Counted from the stretch's first letter, positions 1 through 11,608 are shown. The stretch: DNA of 64,000 bases from Daphnia pulex (GCF_021134715.1 NC_060026.1:14003001-14067000); one strand, 5' to 3'. Numbers and translations are program-made. The notes: generated by a model not told the origin, from the sequence alone.

Positions 1-129
1 TCGAGTCCCGGTGGAGGTATCCTCCGGTATCCTCTCTACATCCGCTCAGCTACCGATTGCATCGGCTAAGTCAGTGGCAGTTATTTTTTACAGATTGGAC
101 GATGTTGCAATTTAGGAGTTGCTTAATTT

Positions 130-2370
130 TATTCGTTTTGATTCAGAATGATTGAATTCCCCCCGCCCTTCAGTTAAATTGCCAGTCAATCTCATTGTCT
201 CCTTGCCGTTCTCCTTTTGCGAGGTAATTTTCTTTTTGCTAAAGGGATGACCCAACAAAAGCTAATTATATCTAAAAATTCAAAGCGGCCCTATTTCTCC
301 GTCACAGAATCAGAGAAGAGGGGGTTAGTTAGAACCAACAGCGTCACCCTTCATATACTTTGCCTAGCTCAAACAAAGATGAGTGAAATACACACATTGC
401 CTGCTTGTTATTTATAAGTTAGTTGGCCGATTCCCGTTTTTATTATTTCATGAACATATTCCTCATGGTCTTAACCACAAAGTTCATTTTTACAAATATC
501 GTTTTCACTTCAGAGCTGTCGTAAATTTGAAAAATTAACAAATTTCCGTACTTGCTTCGCAAATTTTTCTCCCCTGTTGACATCTGGCCCGTCAATCTAA
601 TTGATGCCTTGTTAATTTTCTTCTTGCTAGACCTTTTTCGTTTTTTGATCACTTTTTTCATTTATTCATTTTAATTTGCGAAGATTTTTTTATTTGCAAT
701 TGATTTGATTGATGTTTTATTTTTATTCAGAGTGATTTAAATCCCCCCCCCCTGTTGACATCTTGCCTGTCAAACTCATTGTCGCTTTGTTGCCAGTTAA
801 TTTTCTTCTTGCTAGACAATTTTCGTTTTTTTATCACTTTTTTTCTTTTTAAGTTTTAAAGATTTTTGTGGTATCTTGATTAGCCTGTTCATTTCTTGTC
901 CGTAGTTTATTTATTACCTAATATTCGTTACCTGCCCGTCGATTCGTCGCCTGATATTCTGTCCCTCGCTTAATTTTGTTAGAACTATTCGTGTTTTCCC
1001 TGAAAGCTTGGTCTGTTTTAGTCGCGGATGCGTTTTCAAACAGTTTAATTTAAGACTGGTATTGTTGTATTTTGATAAGTTACCCCCGTCACTCACGTTT
1101 TTCCGAGTAGCAATTTAGTCAATTGCATTGTGTTTGACCGTGAATCAAATTCGTTTTCTTCTGTTTTTTTTTCTTCTTATACGTTAATTCTCGTGTTTTT
1201 ATAATTAATTTTAAGACTGGTATTGTTGTCTTTTGATTAGTTACCCGTCACTCACTGTCTTCTATTTTTTAATCCGTTAACGTTTTATTTTGATTTAGAG
1301 TGATTTAAATTTTTTTCCCCCTGTTGACATCTTGCCCGTCAAACTCATTGTCGCCTTGTTGCCAGTTAATTTTCTTCTTGCTAGACCATTTCCGTTTTTT
1401 TATCACTTTTTTTCTTTTATTCGTTTTATGTTGTAAAGATTTTTTATTTGCAAGTTATTTGAATTGCGTGGTATCTTGATTAGCCTGTTCATTTCTTTTC
1501 CGTAGTCTATTTATTACCGAATATGCGTTGCCTGCCCGTCGATTCGTCGCCTGATATACTGTCTGCCTCTCGCTTAATATTACTGTTAGAGCTATTCGTC
1601 TTTTCCCCGAAATCTTGGTCTGTTTTAGTCGCGGATGCGTTATCAACCAGTTTAACTTAAGACTGATATCTTTTGAATAGCTAGCTGTCACTCACGTTTT
1701 ATAGTGTTGCACACTTATTACCTGCCCGTGAATCGGTGAATCAAATACTTTTCTTTTGTCTTTTTTTCTTATTTGTTAATTCTCAAACGGGGGGGGGGTG
1801 TGTCTGTCGTTCTTTTCTCGCTTTTTATTCTGTCTGCCCGTCACTTAATATTACCCGTCACTCACGTTTTTCCGAGTGGCAATGAGTCAATTGCAATGTG
1901 TTTGACCGCGATTAAAATTCGTTATCTTCTGTCTTTTATTTTTCTTATCCGTTAATTCTCGGGTTTTTATTATTACTTCTATGTAACAATATTTTTCGCG
2001 ATGTATTAGATATAGTAGCCATAGTATTAGACCACGACAAAGAAGATCCGCTTTTAAAACATTTATGCGATTTTTTCTCCTTGAAAACGGGCCTATTCTC
2101 CTTTTCAATTCTAAGTTCCATAAGGAAATTTAATTTAAATGCTGATTCAATCTCACAAATTTTCCTTGTGAGAGTGGCTAGAGAGTTTCTGCCACCCTTT
2201 ATATACTTTGCCGTAGCTCAAACCATGGTGAGTGAAATTCACATACTGCCGTCTCGTTATTTATAAGTTAGTAAGCCGATTTTAGTCTTTATTATTTCGT
2301 GAACACATTTCCCTTAGTGTTAAATATGAAGTTCATTTTTTACAAACGTCATTTTTGCTGAACAACTATC
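130..2370. repeat. Diverged tandem repeat block, AT-rich, no gene seen
   Basis: Several imperfect copies of one unit lie in tandem. The clearest pair is about 720-1095 and 1280-1705 (period near 560 bp); both carry the order CTGTTGACATCTTGCC, TCAAACTCATTGTCGC, TTCTTCTTGCTAGAC, GGTATCTTGATTAGCCTG and TTTTAGTCGCGGATGCG. Weaker partial copies start near 140 and 540, and a second shared module (about 1095-1260 and 1870-1975) carries GTCAATTGCA and GTGTTTGACCG. A third pair, 300-500 and 2170-2360, shares TATACTTTGCC and TTATTTATAAGTTAGT. Short reading frames inside look like chance. No transposase or reverse-transcriptase motif was seen, so the block may be a degraded satellite or a set of old duplications. 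Confidence 0.75.
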
Positions 2371-2642
2371 GTTAGTAAAAAAACGAACGAATTTCCGTGT
2401 TCCTTTCGCCACATTTCCTCCCCTAGCTCGATCCCCCCTTCAGCGACTCAGCCTCCCCTCTTGCAACTCGAGGATTTTCCCTTGAGGGTAAAGAACCCAA
2501 AACAGGTAGAAACTCTGGGAGCCAATCAGCGCGTGAGCACATACTATTTCAGCTCCGCCCAAGCGACGACTTGTATTATAGTATAGGATTCAATCAAATT
2601 GGATGCAGAGAAAGGAAGCCATTTAATTTAAAATTAACTCAC

Positions 2643-2819
2643 CTGGTTTTGACGAAAGAGCAGTTTATTGTTATCCCAGAAAGCCAGCAGCAAATAATAG
2701 AGGAAGATGATTGTTATTAGAAAGCTGCTGGCCAGCCAGTAACTCACTATTTTGGACGAACAGCCGGTCTGCTTAGACAGCGAAGATTGGATGGCAATCA
2801 AATGGCGGTGGAACGTCAT
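2643..2819 (-). CDS. First coding exon of a type II membrane protein (gene continues leftward)
   Basis: The ATG at 2819 opens a 59-codon exon ending at a good donor (CCAG|GTGAGT, phase 0). It encodes a short basic cytoplasmic tail (about 28 residues) and then a hydrophobic signal-anchor segment (ASSFLITIIFLYYLLLAF), the usual start of a Golgi type II glycosyltransferase. It lies head-to-head, 1.3 kb apart, with the beta4-galactosyltransferase at 4092, which makes a divergent second glycosyltransferase plausible (inference only). I could not find its next exon in positions 1-2640, so that exon should lie beyond the window or be hidden in the repeat block. Any short type II protein would fit equally well. 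Confidence 0.5.
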
Positions 2820-4091
2820 TTTCGCGGTGGTTCGATTTCAACTGAAACGTTGAAGGAATTTAAAGGCGTGTAGACTAAAACAAAAGATTTTTAGTTAAAT
2901 TTTTGTTCTTTCTCGTTTTTTTCTTTCAAACAAATTCGACTAAAGTTAGAAAACACAAAAAACCACGCCCTCTCAATATTACTCCCACTCATTCTCTTAC
3001 TTTTGTGACTAGCACGCAAAAAATCCGCTTGCCGGATAGTTAAAAATTGGGATGAAATAATGTTTAACTAACTAACCCAGTGAATACCGTGCATTCGATA
3101 CGTCAAGATCATTTTCGTAAATGTTGTACTCGATGAATTAATAATTAAATTAAATTAATAAAAAAAACTATTAAAATTAATTTTTCATCCCTTTTTGCGC
3201 TGCTAAAATTCTAGGAATAAAACGCAAAAGTGCAGCATTAAATAAAAAACTGTAGCTTACCAGTTTACAACTTAACACATATTAAAGATGATTTTTTTTC
3301 AGTGCAAATCTAATGGTTTTGGATTAAATGTATACGATTTGATTCTGACTGTTGCTGAGGACTCGCTAGAACTTTGTATGCTGTATCGGAGACAACCTCA
3401 AACATACTATAGTTGTATTGAAAACTGAAGTGACTTTGTGTGTAGTTCGTGCAGTCTTCGCCAGGTCTTGGCAGTCCGAATAAGTATTTGCTTATGTTAT
3501 GTCAACCGTGACTGCCAAGGGGGGCGTTACCACGAATAGCTAGCGCCGCCTATTCGTAAGATAACCCGAGAAAAGAATAATTTCACGAATGGAAATATAC
3601 CCGCGAGGGGTTGACCACTCTTTTCCGGTGGTTCATCACTCGACCGGATAATGTATAAGGAAATGGCCAACAAAATAGTAACAATTTGAAAACCGTCTCC
3701 TTGAGCTATTGGTTGCTTTTCAAACGACAAAAATGATCTACTTGGAATGTACACCGAAATCTGCTCTCTATCTACTTCCACTGCATTTCCTACAGATTAT
3801 TTTTATTGTGCTTTTATGAGATAGAAGGTATAATAATACCGACTCCATCCATCAACTACGAAACAAGACTCAACTGGCAACTCCTATATCATATAATGCT
3901 TAGCAACGGCCAAAACCGCCAAAATGTTCGGCTTGTGCAGACATCCAAACTGTTAAGGGCGGCAGCCATGCATAGACAAATGGTCGACTCAGGTCTAAAA
4001 CCAAATGCATTTCAAGACATATATAACATTGTGTATACACGAATGCCTGGTTCCTTGACAGTCTAGTCCATACCGCCATCCCGACTAGACG
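2820..4091. other. Intergenic region between two divergent genes
   Basis: AT-rich spacer. It must hold the promoter of the minus-strand exon at 2643-2819 and that of the plus-strand galactosyltransferase. No strong TATA box or repeated element was recognised. An open stretch at 3806-4066 precedes the galactosyltransferase start in another frame; it has no recognisable domain and is probably 5' UTR or chance. Confidence 0.5.
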
Positions 4092-5447
4092 ATGGTCTCT
4101 GTCACCTCCCAACTGCGGGCCATCATTCGCCCGTTGGCCGTCACTTGCATCATTGTTCTCTTTTTCGTGTTTTTGTTTAACTACAATTTGAGCAGCTATC
4201 GGTCGGAGAATTCTATTTCGTACGTCGCACTGGGTTTAATCGGTAAAACATCAGAAGCGTCGAGCGTATTAGGAAATGCCACACCCAAAATGTTGGCGGA
4301 AATCAAAACGAACGCAAGTGAAATTGAACAATTGACAAATGTAGTTCCTCGTGTTGAGAAGAAATTAATTGAATTATGTCCGCTTGTTTCGCCCAAATTA
4401 GGTAAGTCAGAAATTGATTTTGTTCAATAAGAATAAAATTTTTTTTACGATTGTTCAGTTGGCTGGACTAATATCACTTCGGAGATGAAGGAAGCCCTTC
4501 TGAAAATAGACCAAGTTCAAGTTGAATTCAAGATGAAAGAGGCCGGACTTGGAATTGGTGGAAGATACGAGCCGATCGAATGCCGATCACGGAACAAAGT
4601 GGCGATCGTCGTTCCTTACCGAGACAGAAAAGATCATCTGACGGTATTTCTCCACTACTTGCACCCATTTTTACAACGACAGCAACTCAATTACGTCATT
4701 ATAATTGTGGAACAATCCGGTATTGATATTAGATAATGTGATTTCTTTTAAATGTTTCACGATCTAGCGAGTTTTGAAAAATTCTGATTCGGCGCTTGTG
4801 AGCAGCAGGTACGCCGTTCAATCGAGGAATGCTAATGAATATTGGTTTCAACGAGGCCCAGTTGCAGGAAACATTTCAATGTTTCATCTTTCACGATGTC
4901 GATTTCCTACCGGAAGACGACAGTAATCCCTACACCTGTCCGGAAGACGGAAGGCCTCGCCAAATGTCATTTTCCATCGATTACTGGGACAATTACAAGT
5001 GCGGAATTAAATTCTACAATTGAAATTAAATTATACGATTGACAATTTTTAAATTTTTTTAGGCCGACACCTAGAAGCCATTTCGGAGGTGTGACCGCAT
5101 TATCCACCGCCGATTTCCAAAGAATCAACGGCTATTCAAATTCTTTCTGGGGTTGGGGCGGAGAAGATGATCAACTGTTTCAGCGTGTCAAATTCAACAA
5201 TCTGACGGTTGTGAGGGCCTTCGACGAGCAGCCATTGCTGGTCCACAAAGCCCGCTACAAGACGCAGTCCCACCAAAAAGCCCAGCCCAATCCAGACCGG
5301 AAACAGGTCCTCGCTGAAGGCAACGTCCGGTTCAAAACCGACGGCCTCTTCGATCTGAAATATAAGCGACTCAATTTGCAATTCAAACCTCTTTACACTC
5401 ACATTCTCGTGGATATCCAGCAGCCAGGCCCAATCATCAAGTCTTGA
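4092..5447 (+). CDS. Beta-1,4-galactosyltransferase family enzyme (GT7)
   Basis: Four exons join cleanly: 4092-4401, 4459-4719, 4809-4998 and 5063-5447, giving 381 residues, typical of the B4GALT1-6 group. Residues about 14-31 form the Golgi signal anchor and a stem follows. The catalytic part shows GGRYEP, VAIVVPYRDR, HYLHPFLQRQQLNY, FNRGMLMNIGF, the metal-binding DVD (220-222), FGGVTALS and the WGWGGEDD signature (283-290), with a later conserved histidine (H315). The family transfers Gal, or GalNAc in many invertebrate members, from UDP-sugar to terminal GlcNAc in the Golgi lumen. Oddities: the residue just before FGG, which sets donor choice in mammalian B4GALT1 (Tyr289), is His260, and the Mn-binding Met344 of the bovine enzyme aligns with Leu312. 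Exact sugar specificity is therefore uncertain. Confidence 0.93.
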
Positions 5448-5623
5448 ATTTTCGTATAACGTTATTGGGAGATCCTTGGGTCCTCAGTACTGTCAAGTTG
5501 TCATCCAAGATTTCAAATGGCCATTTTTGTAATTGTATTCTGTTATCGAAGTCAAAAAAATATCAGAACTTTTTTCGTTTGGACATTTTCTCCATTTATT
5601 CCTCGACGCCCAACTCTGTAAAG

Positions 5624-5629
5624 AATAAA
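5624..5629 (+). promoter_or_regulatory. Polyadenylation signal of the galactosyltransferase gene
   Basis: AATAAA lies 177 nt after the stop codon at 5447, on the same strand, in an otherwise gene-free stretch. This is the natural 3' end signal for that gene. Confidence 0.6.
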
Positions 5630-6130
5630 CTATAAAAATGTTCATTGCCATTATTTCCATCTTAACAAATCTTTATAACCCACTCCGCCTAGCATATTAT
5701 TCATCGCCGAATAGAGTGGAAGAAACTACATCGTCTTCTTTATTTGTCTTGATTGCAAGGTCAAGTTCAAAATCCTGTTCTCGATTTCGTGAATAGATAA
5801 TTCAAACCCGCACTTTGTGACGTTCGCTTTCTCTATAAATACTCTCAACAACGGCCACTATCACACACACACATTTATGGCGAAGACGGAACTAAATCTC
5901 TGTTACGTAAATAGCAAAGTCGGTTCATTAAAAGTCGGACTTTATAATAGTCCGGTTTTTCAGTGTGTTGAAATTTCTCTCCGACTTTGGAACAAAGTAA
6001 ATTATTTGCGCAATTCCCATTATATCCCCCCCACCCTCATAAAACCGGGCAGAGAACGAATGACACCAAAGGAAATTAAAAATACCCACAGTATCATCAC
6101 CAAGGTTAACGAGGGATGTCGGGGCATTGC

Positions 6131-6325
6131 CCCTCCATTTGAAATCTCAGAGAGTCAATTTGCAATAATTCAAATCTCTTTATTACACTCACATTTTTGT
6201 ATGGATATCCAGCCAGACCCAATCAAATCTCGTCAAATCTTGAATTTGTGTATAACGTTGGCATTTAATTCTAAATCGAACGTCTCATTTGGACATTTGC
6301 TGATATTTGTTCGTTGCCGTTGAGG
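6131..6325 (+). pseudogene. Duplicated 3'-end fragment of the neighbouring galactosyltransferase gene
   Basis: The stretch aligns with the last exon and 3' UTR of the gene at 4092-5447. Both carry GGATATCCAG, then CAGACCCAATCA or CAGGCCCAATCA, a TCTTGAATTT stop-codon context, GTATAACGTT and a downstream TTTGGACATTT. The upstream exons are missing here, so it is a relic of a partial tandem duplication about 0.8 kb downstream of its source. The 168-codon open stretch over it (5817-6323) is not a real gene. Confidence 0.8.
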
Positions 6326-7041
6326 GGTGGCCTATGGCTTCCGGTTGGAACGCAACAGCAGCGCAGTTATAGCTATTCCTTTATGACACTGCGCGGCGTC
6401 GTTTCAGTCACGGAGAGAGTGTCCTATTGTCTTCCAAGAGTAATAATTATTCTTAACAAAAATTTACGGTTGGTCGTAAACTTAAAACTTCGGCGACTGT
6501 CTGAGAGAATGCGCAATAATCTGCTGCCGCCAGGACAATAATAATAATACGCAATCCGACGAAAGAATGTTCCGTGTAGACATTCGAATGTATATAATAC
6601 CTTTTACGATTCTACATTCAAGGCCAAAAAGGTAAAAAGCAAACAAGGATGACAAGTGAATTCAAAAAACGAAGAAGAACATCATATAGAAGGGGATGCA
6701 AATGGGGACGAGATATAACATAGTCTAAGACATTGATCGATCGAAAATGTCACCAAAGGGAAAACCGAAAAACGCGCAGCAGATTCGATTTGGTCAATAC
6801 ACGACTATCTAGTCTAATATACATTTTGCGCTAGCAAGATGTGATAGATTTGCATTTATGATAAAGCGTTGTTGTTGGGCGGTGGTTCGAATGTCAAGTG
6901 ATATCAATCTAGATAGGAGCGGGAGAATCCCCGGTATTCTCTTTCTACATTTCGGCAACAACAAAAAAGAATTCAATGAATTTTTATTTTTAAAATAGAA
7001 AGGAATGAACAAGATATCCTGACTGGCATACCAAATTGGAT
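6326..7041. other. Intergenic region
   Basis: No gene, RNA or clear repeat was recognised. The region separates the galactosyltransferase remnant from the 3' end of the first Popeye gene, so it probably holds that gene's 3' UTR. Confidence 0.4.
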
Positions 7042-8767
7042 TTAAAGGGTATTCATCGGGTTGCTGGTGCTGATGTGTGCCGGGATGTTGGCGCCGTTAG
7101 GGTTGAAAGTCTTCTCCTTAATCTGCAGTTCAATCACGACGCCGATTAATCAAATGAGAATTATTCTGCGCAGGTATTAGCTATAATAATAACTTGCCTG
7201 CTGAATGGGTTTGCGAATTCGTTTCGAAAATTTAACTTTCACATTTTTGGGGCTGAGTGTTGGTGAAAGTGACACTGATGGTTTCTCATTTTCAATGAAC
7301 AATACATTGTTCAAAAGGTTGGTCTTGAATAACGGACTTCCGCCGCAACCGGAACTGGCAATCCTCTCCCTCATCTATGCAACACAAGTGCTGTTATTCC
7401 TGATTCCATCCATTTAGAATGTTAAGTATACAGACTCACCTGACAAAGTTTGCCGACCACATCTCGGCCGAGAATTTGACGGAACACCGACTGCAAGAAG
7501 AGATCCTTTTGAAGGATCGACAGCAGTTGATCTCGATGCCAGAGTAAAATCCGAGATTCCTCGCAAGCTTGAATGCTGGTCTATATGTGTGTGACAAAAA
7601 AATGTTGTTTCAGTTCTACCATAAGGGCGGGAAAAAAAGGTAAAAATGTTTTACTTGATGATAACAATCGTCGGATGAAACGTCAAACCATTCGGCCGAG
7701 TCGAGGAATTGCATCGGATGGAGGAAGTGTAGGGTCCGGCTATTTTCAATGACCAACATGCTGTTTAAAAAAAATTTGAATTTTTTAATGTCAATAAAAA
7801 ATAATAATAATTTAATTCAATAAAAAAATAATTACAAATTTTATTTTATTTTATTAAAAATTTTTAAACGTCGCGTTATCTGTTTATAGAATAATTAACT
7901 GATAACATACCTTCCAGATAATAAGAGTGAAAGTGTTTCAACTTTGGCTTCTTTTTCAACTGCGAAATATTCACCTCTGGCCATTAGTCGGATGGATTTG
8001 ATGCATTTAGCCACTTTCTTGAACTGATGCTTCGACACTTTTAGCGGCTCGAAAAAATGTTGGTACACCTTTAAACCCGAAATGAATCAAATTAATTTGA
8101 ATACAAATAATTCATTTAATTAATTTAATACCTCTTCAATCTGCGGGCCGAACTTGACAGCTCGCAATGAGAAAATGAGGAGGATGGCGTGAACGGCGTT
8201 GATGAGAAGGAAAAGGCTGTTCCAGATGAAAGTGTCGAAAGCGCAAATGATGAAACAAGCCCAGCCGGCCAAGAAAGCCGAGCCGACGGCCAGCACTAGG
8301 CGCAGGTAGATGAGCCCGTAGAGAGTTGGAGGTGCCAGGTACGACAGGCAGAGGAAGACATGAGCCATCTGGAAGATGACGTGATTGATGGGCAGCCACG
8401 AGCAGCCCGTGTAGAAATAAGGCAAAAAGACATTCGAATCTCCCGCTGCTGCTGATGGTGACGCACTGTCATTCGTGGAACTCTTGTCGGCTTGACGATC
8501 CAGCAGCCCAACCGATCCGTCACTTTTCTCCGCATGCCACTGTTCGTTGACGATGGAATAGCGATTACGTCTGTCGGACGCAGCATCCGACGATATGCGA
8601 TCAAGTTTCTCGTCATTGAAGGAATCGGTGAAAATTTTGATGGAACCATCGACAATCGAATTCGATGGAAAAGATTGGGATTTGCTGACGTCATCGACAG
8701 ATCCAGCTAACGTTAACATCAAAAGAAAAATGCCGCCACTACAAAATCGATAAGACAGCAGCCACAT
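7042..8767 (-). CDS. Popeye domain-containing membrane protein, paralogue A
   Basis: Six exons on the minus strand: 8767-8132, 8068-7911, 7760-7655, 7580-7440, 7374-7198 and 7122-7042, giving 432 residues. The order is a signal-like N-terminus (1-22), an extracellular segment with an NDS sequon, three membrane helices (around NHVIFQ, LRLVLAVGSAF and TFIWNSLFLLINAVHAI), then the cytoplasmic Popeye domain. Family members bind cAMP and act at muscle and other plasma membranes (established for vertebrate POPDC). The phosphate-binding motif, DSPEF in vertebrates, reads DSAEW (285-289), and the FQVT motif is replaced by HQTSI, so cAMP binding is doubtful. The intron after exon 5 uses a GC donor (CAG|GCAAGT) and a CTGCAG acceptor. 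Exons 2 and 4 match the lengths in paralogue C exactly (158 and 141 nt). Confidence 0.92.
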
Positions 8768-9707
8768 TTTCTCTGATTATACGTTCAAATAGGGATTATA
8801 TAAGAATGAATGGCCAGCAGCTCACGCGAATTCGCCGGCGAGTACACTTGGATCAAGACCGGCTATCAACAAACAGTAACACCAGCGGAAGCCGTTCCGC
8901 ATTCAAGAGTCTTTTCAATACTTTGTCGATCCTGTCGAGCTCCCTAATACGCAATCAATTAAAGGAGAGATTTAACGGACTGAAAGGCGACTACGTCCTA
9001 GAAACAGCGGCTGTGGCGCTCACAGTCCATCAAATAACAATGACCAACTCGCTACTGCTCTTTATATATCTAAGAGATGTGGCGAATAGACTTTCACCCG
9101 AGAATGCATAAATATGCATCAGCGCAGCCGTCGTTTGATGTATAAATAGAGTGTCTGTAGAGGAGAGAGAGAGAAAGAGGGCAGAATATGTGGACTTTCA
9201 CTCGAACATTTTAAAAAACATTTTGCTGATTGTTGATGCTGTGATCGAATTTCAAAAGTTACGCATGGAGTGGTTAACATATTTTGAGTATTCACAATTG
9301 TATCCAAGCGTTTCCCATGCGTCTAAATTCTAAATTAGGCCTACATTATACAGACCTGTTCAAACTACATTTTATTGCGAGACACGTGTTAGGTAAAGCT
9401 GAAGGATCGATCCTATCACTTTTTCTTCCCGGCTAACGAGAGAAATATGTCCTAGTCTTTGATTCAGTGCGGCGACTGCTGGGAAACGAGATACAAAAAG
9501 TCCCGTTGTGAGCAAAATAGCTGAATTAAAGATTACGGGATCGATTCGGCCAAAACGAAAAGACGTGCGAGACTGGGCGACAGATTTCAATCTTTTCCTT
9601 TGGCTGAATTGATCTTGGTCGATTGATTGAACTAAATAACGGCATTCATTTCACTAACTAAAAATGAGATGATTGCTGGACTCTGAGACGTGCGGTCTTT
9701 GCTTGCA
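8768..9707. other. Upstream region of Popeye A, then intergenic
   Basis: On the minus strand a TATATAAA sits at 9061-9068, about 295 nt before the Popeye A start codon, and a TATATAA lies at about 8797-8803, rather close to the ATG. Either could serve the gene. A 101-codon open stretch on the plus strand (8806-9111) has no recognisable features. Nothing else was seen. Confidence 0.4.
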
Positions 9708-10611
9708 CTCTCGTCCTTTTTGGGCGTACAAAGGGTGTACATACTTGGTGTTAAATGAAAGTGGGTACAAGCTTGTACACCCGGGTGTACATAAGGTGTA
9801 CATATTTTTTTTGTACACCTTTTGTATACCCGGCACGAGGTCATAACGTCTTTGTTTTATCAAATTCGCGCGACCACCGTTTTTCTCACCCATCCCCCAC
9901 TTTCAAGAATGAAAGGAAAAAATTTTTGCTTCCCTCTATTTTATCTCTATTAACCTTTACTTCATTTAATCTGATATTTTCCTCCTTCTCATTCTGTAAT
10001 TTATGGCTTTCTAATGTCTTTCACCAATTGCCATTAACGTATTTGCTTTTATCGGGAGTCGAACCCGGAACCTCAGATTTACAAGCCAGTATTTATCCGC
10101 TGTGCCACCAGCTATTGATTTCAAGTTGGGAAGCTTGTAATACCAATTAATTCTTAGGGCAGAGAAAGAAACTTCTAATTTCAAGATTTCTATTGATTGC
10201 AATCATTGTTGAATTAAAGAGCTTGCTAACAATATATTAAGCCAACAACTTATCGAGTTTTCATCTAAAAGCACCATTGAATTTCGGTGATGGGACTTAG
10301 AAACATTTTTCGTTTTTAGCCGCCATTATGGATTTCCATCGCGCGGCTTTTCAAGAAAGAACTTGAGATTAGGGCGGTTAGGGATGGGAGAGAAACGAAG
10401 AAACGAAGAGAGAAAAAAAGATTTTTGGGTCTCTTCCTTTCGCTTAAAGAGTGAAAAACTCGAAAAAACCTAATTTGCATACTTGTAAAGGAGGCGTACA
10501 AATCGTTTTTTCCTTTACAGTATATACAAAAGGTGTACAAAAGGTGTACAAAGACGAATTTGTACACCAGCTACAAATATGTAGCCTAAAAAAGGACGAG
10601 AGTGTGATTCA
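9708..10611. mobile_element. MITE-like non-autonomous DNA element with GTGTACA subterminal repeats
   Basis: The ends are inverted: CACTCTCGTCCTTTTT at the left and its complement at the right (about 16-18 bp). Inside each end lies a cluster of GTGTACA motifs in both orientations: at least six between 9724 and 9830 (including a perfect 18-bp palindrome TGTACACCCGGGTGTACA at 9774-9791), and four between 10494 and 10568. Terminal plus clustered subterminal repeats are the usual transposase-binding layout of DNA transposons. No transposase frame is present and no clear target-site duplication was seen, so the superfamily is unassigned. The middle carries a tRNA-like segment (separate entry). Confidence 0.6.
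10045..10115 (-). repeat. tRNA-like (SINE-type) segment with A and B boxes
   Basis: Read on the minus strand, an A box TGGCACAGCGG (10097-10107) and a near-perfect B box GGTTCGACTCC (10055-10065) are correctly spaced, with a CTTGTAA anticodon-loop-like sequence between them, resembling tRNA-Thr(UGU). The acceptor arms do not pair and the anticodon stem is poor, so it is a tRNA-derived repeat rather than a working tRNA. It sits inside the MITE-like element 9708-10611. Confidence 0.55.
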
Positions 10612-10990
10612 ACTGGCCGATTAACCGGAGTTATAAGAAAGCTCATCTGATTTATTAGTATTGGTTCTGCTCTCTCTGTGAAGATAGTTCTATGGGAAGT
10701 GATCCAGATAAGGGTCACACAGAAAAATAGTGACCCGTGTTATTTCCATTCTGATTGGCAAGCTATACTAGCTACTATAAACGCTACGATACATCGCATC
10801 AGGTTCAAACTGAATTTTTAGTTATGCTGTGAAGTTTAGAGCAGAGCCAAGAAAGTAAGACGTGTCATTCACTAGAAAAAATTTGGCGAAAACAGGTTGA
10901 GACCGATAGACCTACTTCTTGTACGAAATCACGTCTAATTAGCTATTAAATGTAATCTGATAGAGATATTTTTTAAAATTAATTCAGAGA

Positions 10991-11075
10991 TGCCTTCAGA
11001 GAGGATTGAACTCTCGGCCTTTGGTTATCTTTGATAATGTACGAGACCAACGCTCTACCACTGAGCTATAAAGGC
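10991..11075 (-). tRNA. tRNA-Thr (anticodon CGU) with a 13-nt intron
   Basis: The cloverleaf folds well on the minus strand. The acceptor GCCTTTA pairs with TGAAGGC (one G-U), the D arm is GCTC-AGTGGTA-GAGC, the anticodon stem TTGGT/ACCAA holds loop CTCGTAA, and the T arm is GAGAG-TTCAATC-CTCTC, with discriminator A. A 13-nt intron (CATTATCAAAGAT) lies after position 37, the standard place for nuclear tRNA introns. A box and B box are intact and a TTTT stop follows. It decodes ACG threonine codons. It is independent of the neighbouring protein genes. Confidence 0.85.
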
Positions 11076-11608
11076 TTGATTATTTTATCTGGTGATTTAA
11101 AAAAAAATTAGAAAGTATCATAATTATTTCAATATTCAAAGATGAACTTATAAGAGACTGAAGCGCACCAATGAAAAAAAAAATGAGAGAAAGATACTGA
11201 TCTCGCGTCCTTTTCCGATGAAAATGAATTATCTATTTCATTTAAAGCTTTGAAAATGTTGCCTTGATGTCATTCAACTATGAAATGTATGATTAACTTC
11301 GTCTTAAAAAATGTCAAAAGAAATCTGTTAAGCGGCTCGTTATAACACGGTTGACTGTAACCCATACGAGGGTGTGAATGGAAGGCGAATGAATGATATG
11401 CTAACCCATTATAATATACTATAAATATAGCGAAGACATTTCAGGTGGTGTCCGTATCAAGTAATATTTAGTGTGTCCTTCACCATTGTATAGGGATGAC
11501 ATGACTTACCTTTTTCCACCTGACCGCAAGGTTGAACCGAATTTCTAAAGAATGAAAAGTGGCGACCGTATTTTAGTGGAACTATATATAGATCACAAGC
11601 GGATGGCG

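Noticed and set aside
5817-6323. 168-codon open stretch after the galactosyltransferase
   Set aside because: It crosses the duplicated 3' fragment, including former 3' UTR, and has no domain or start context.
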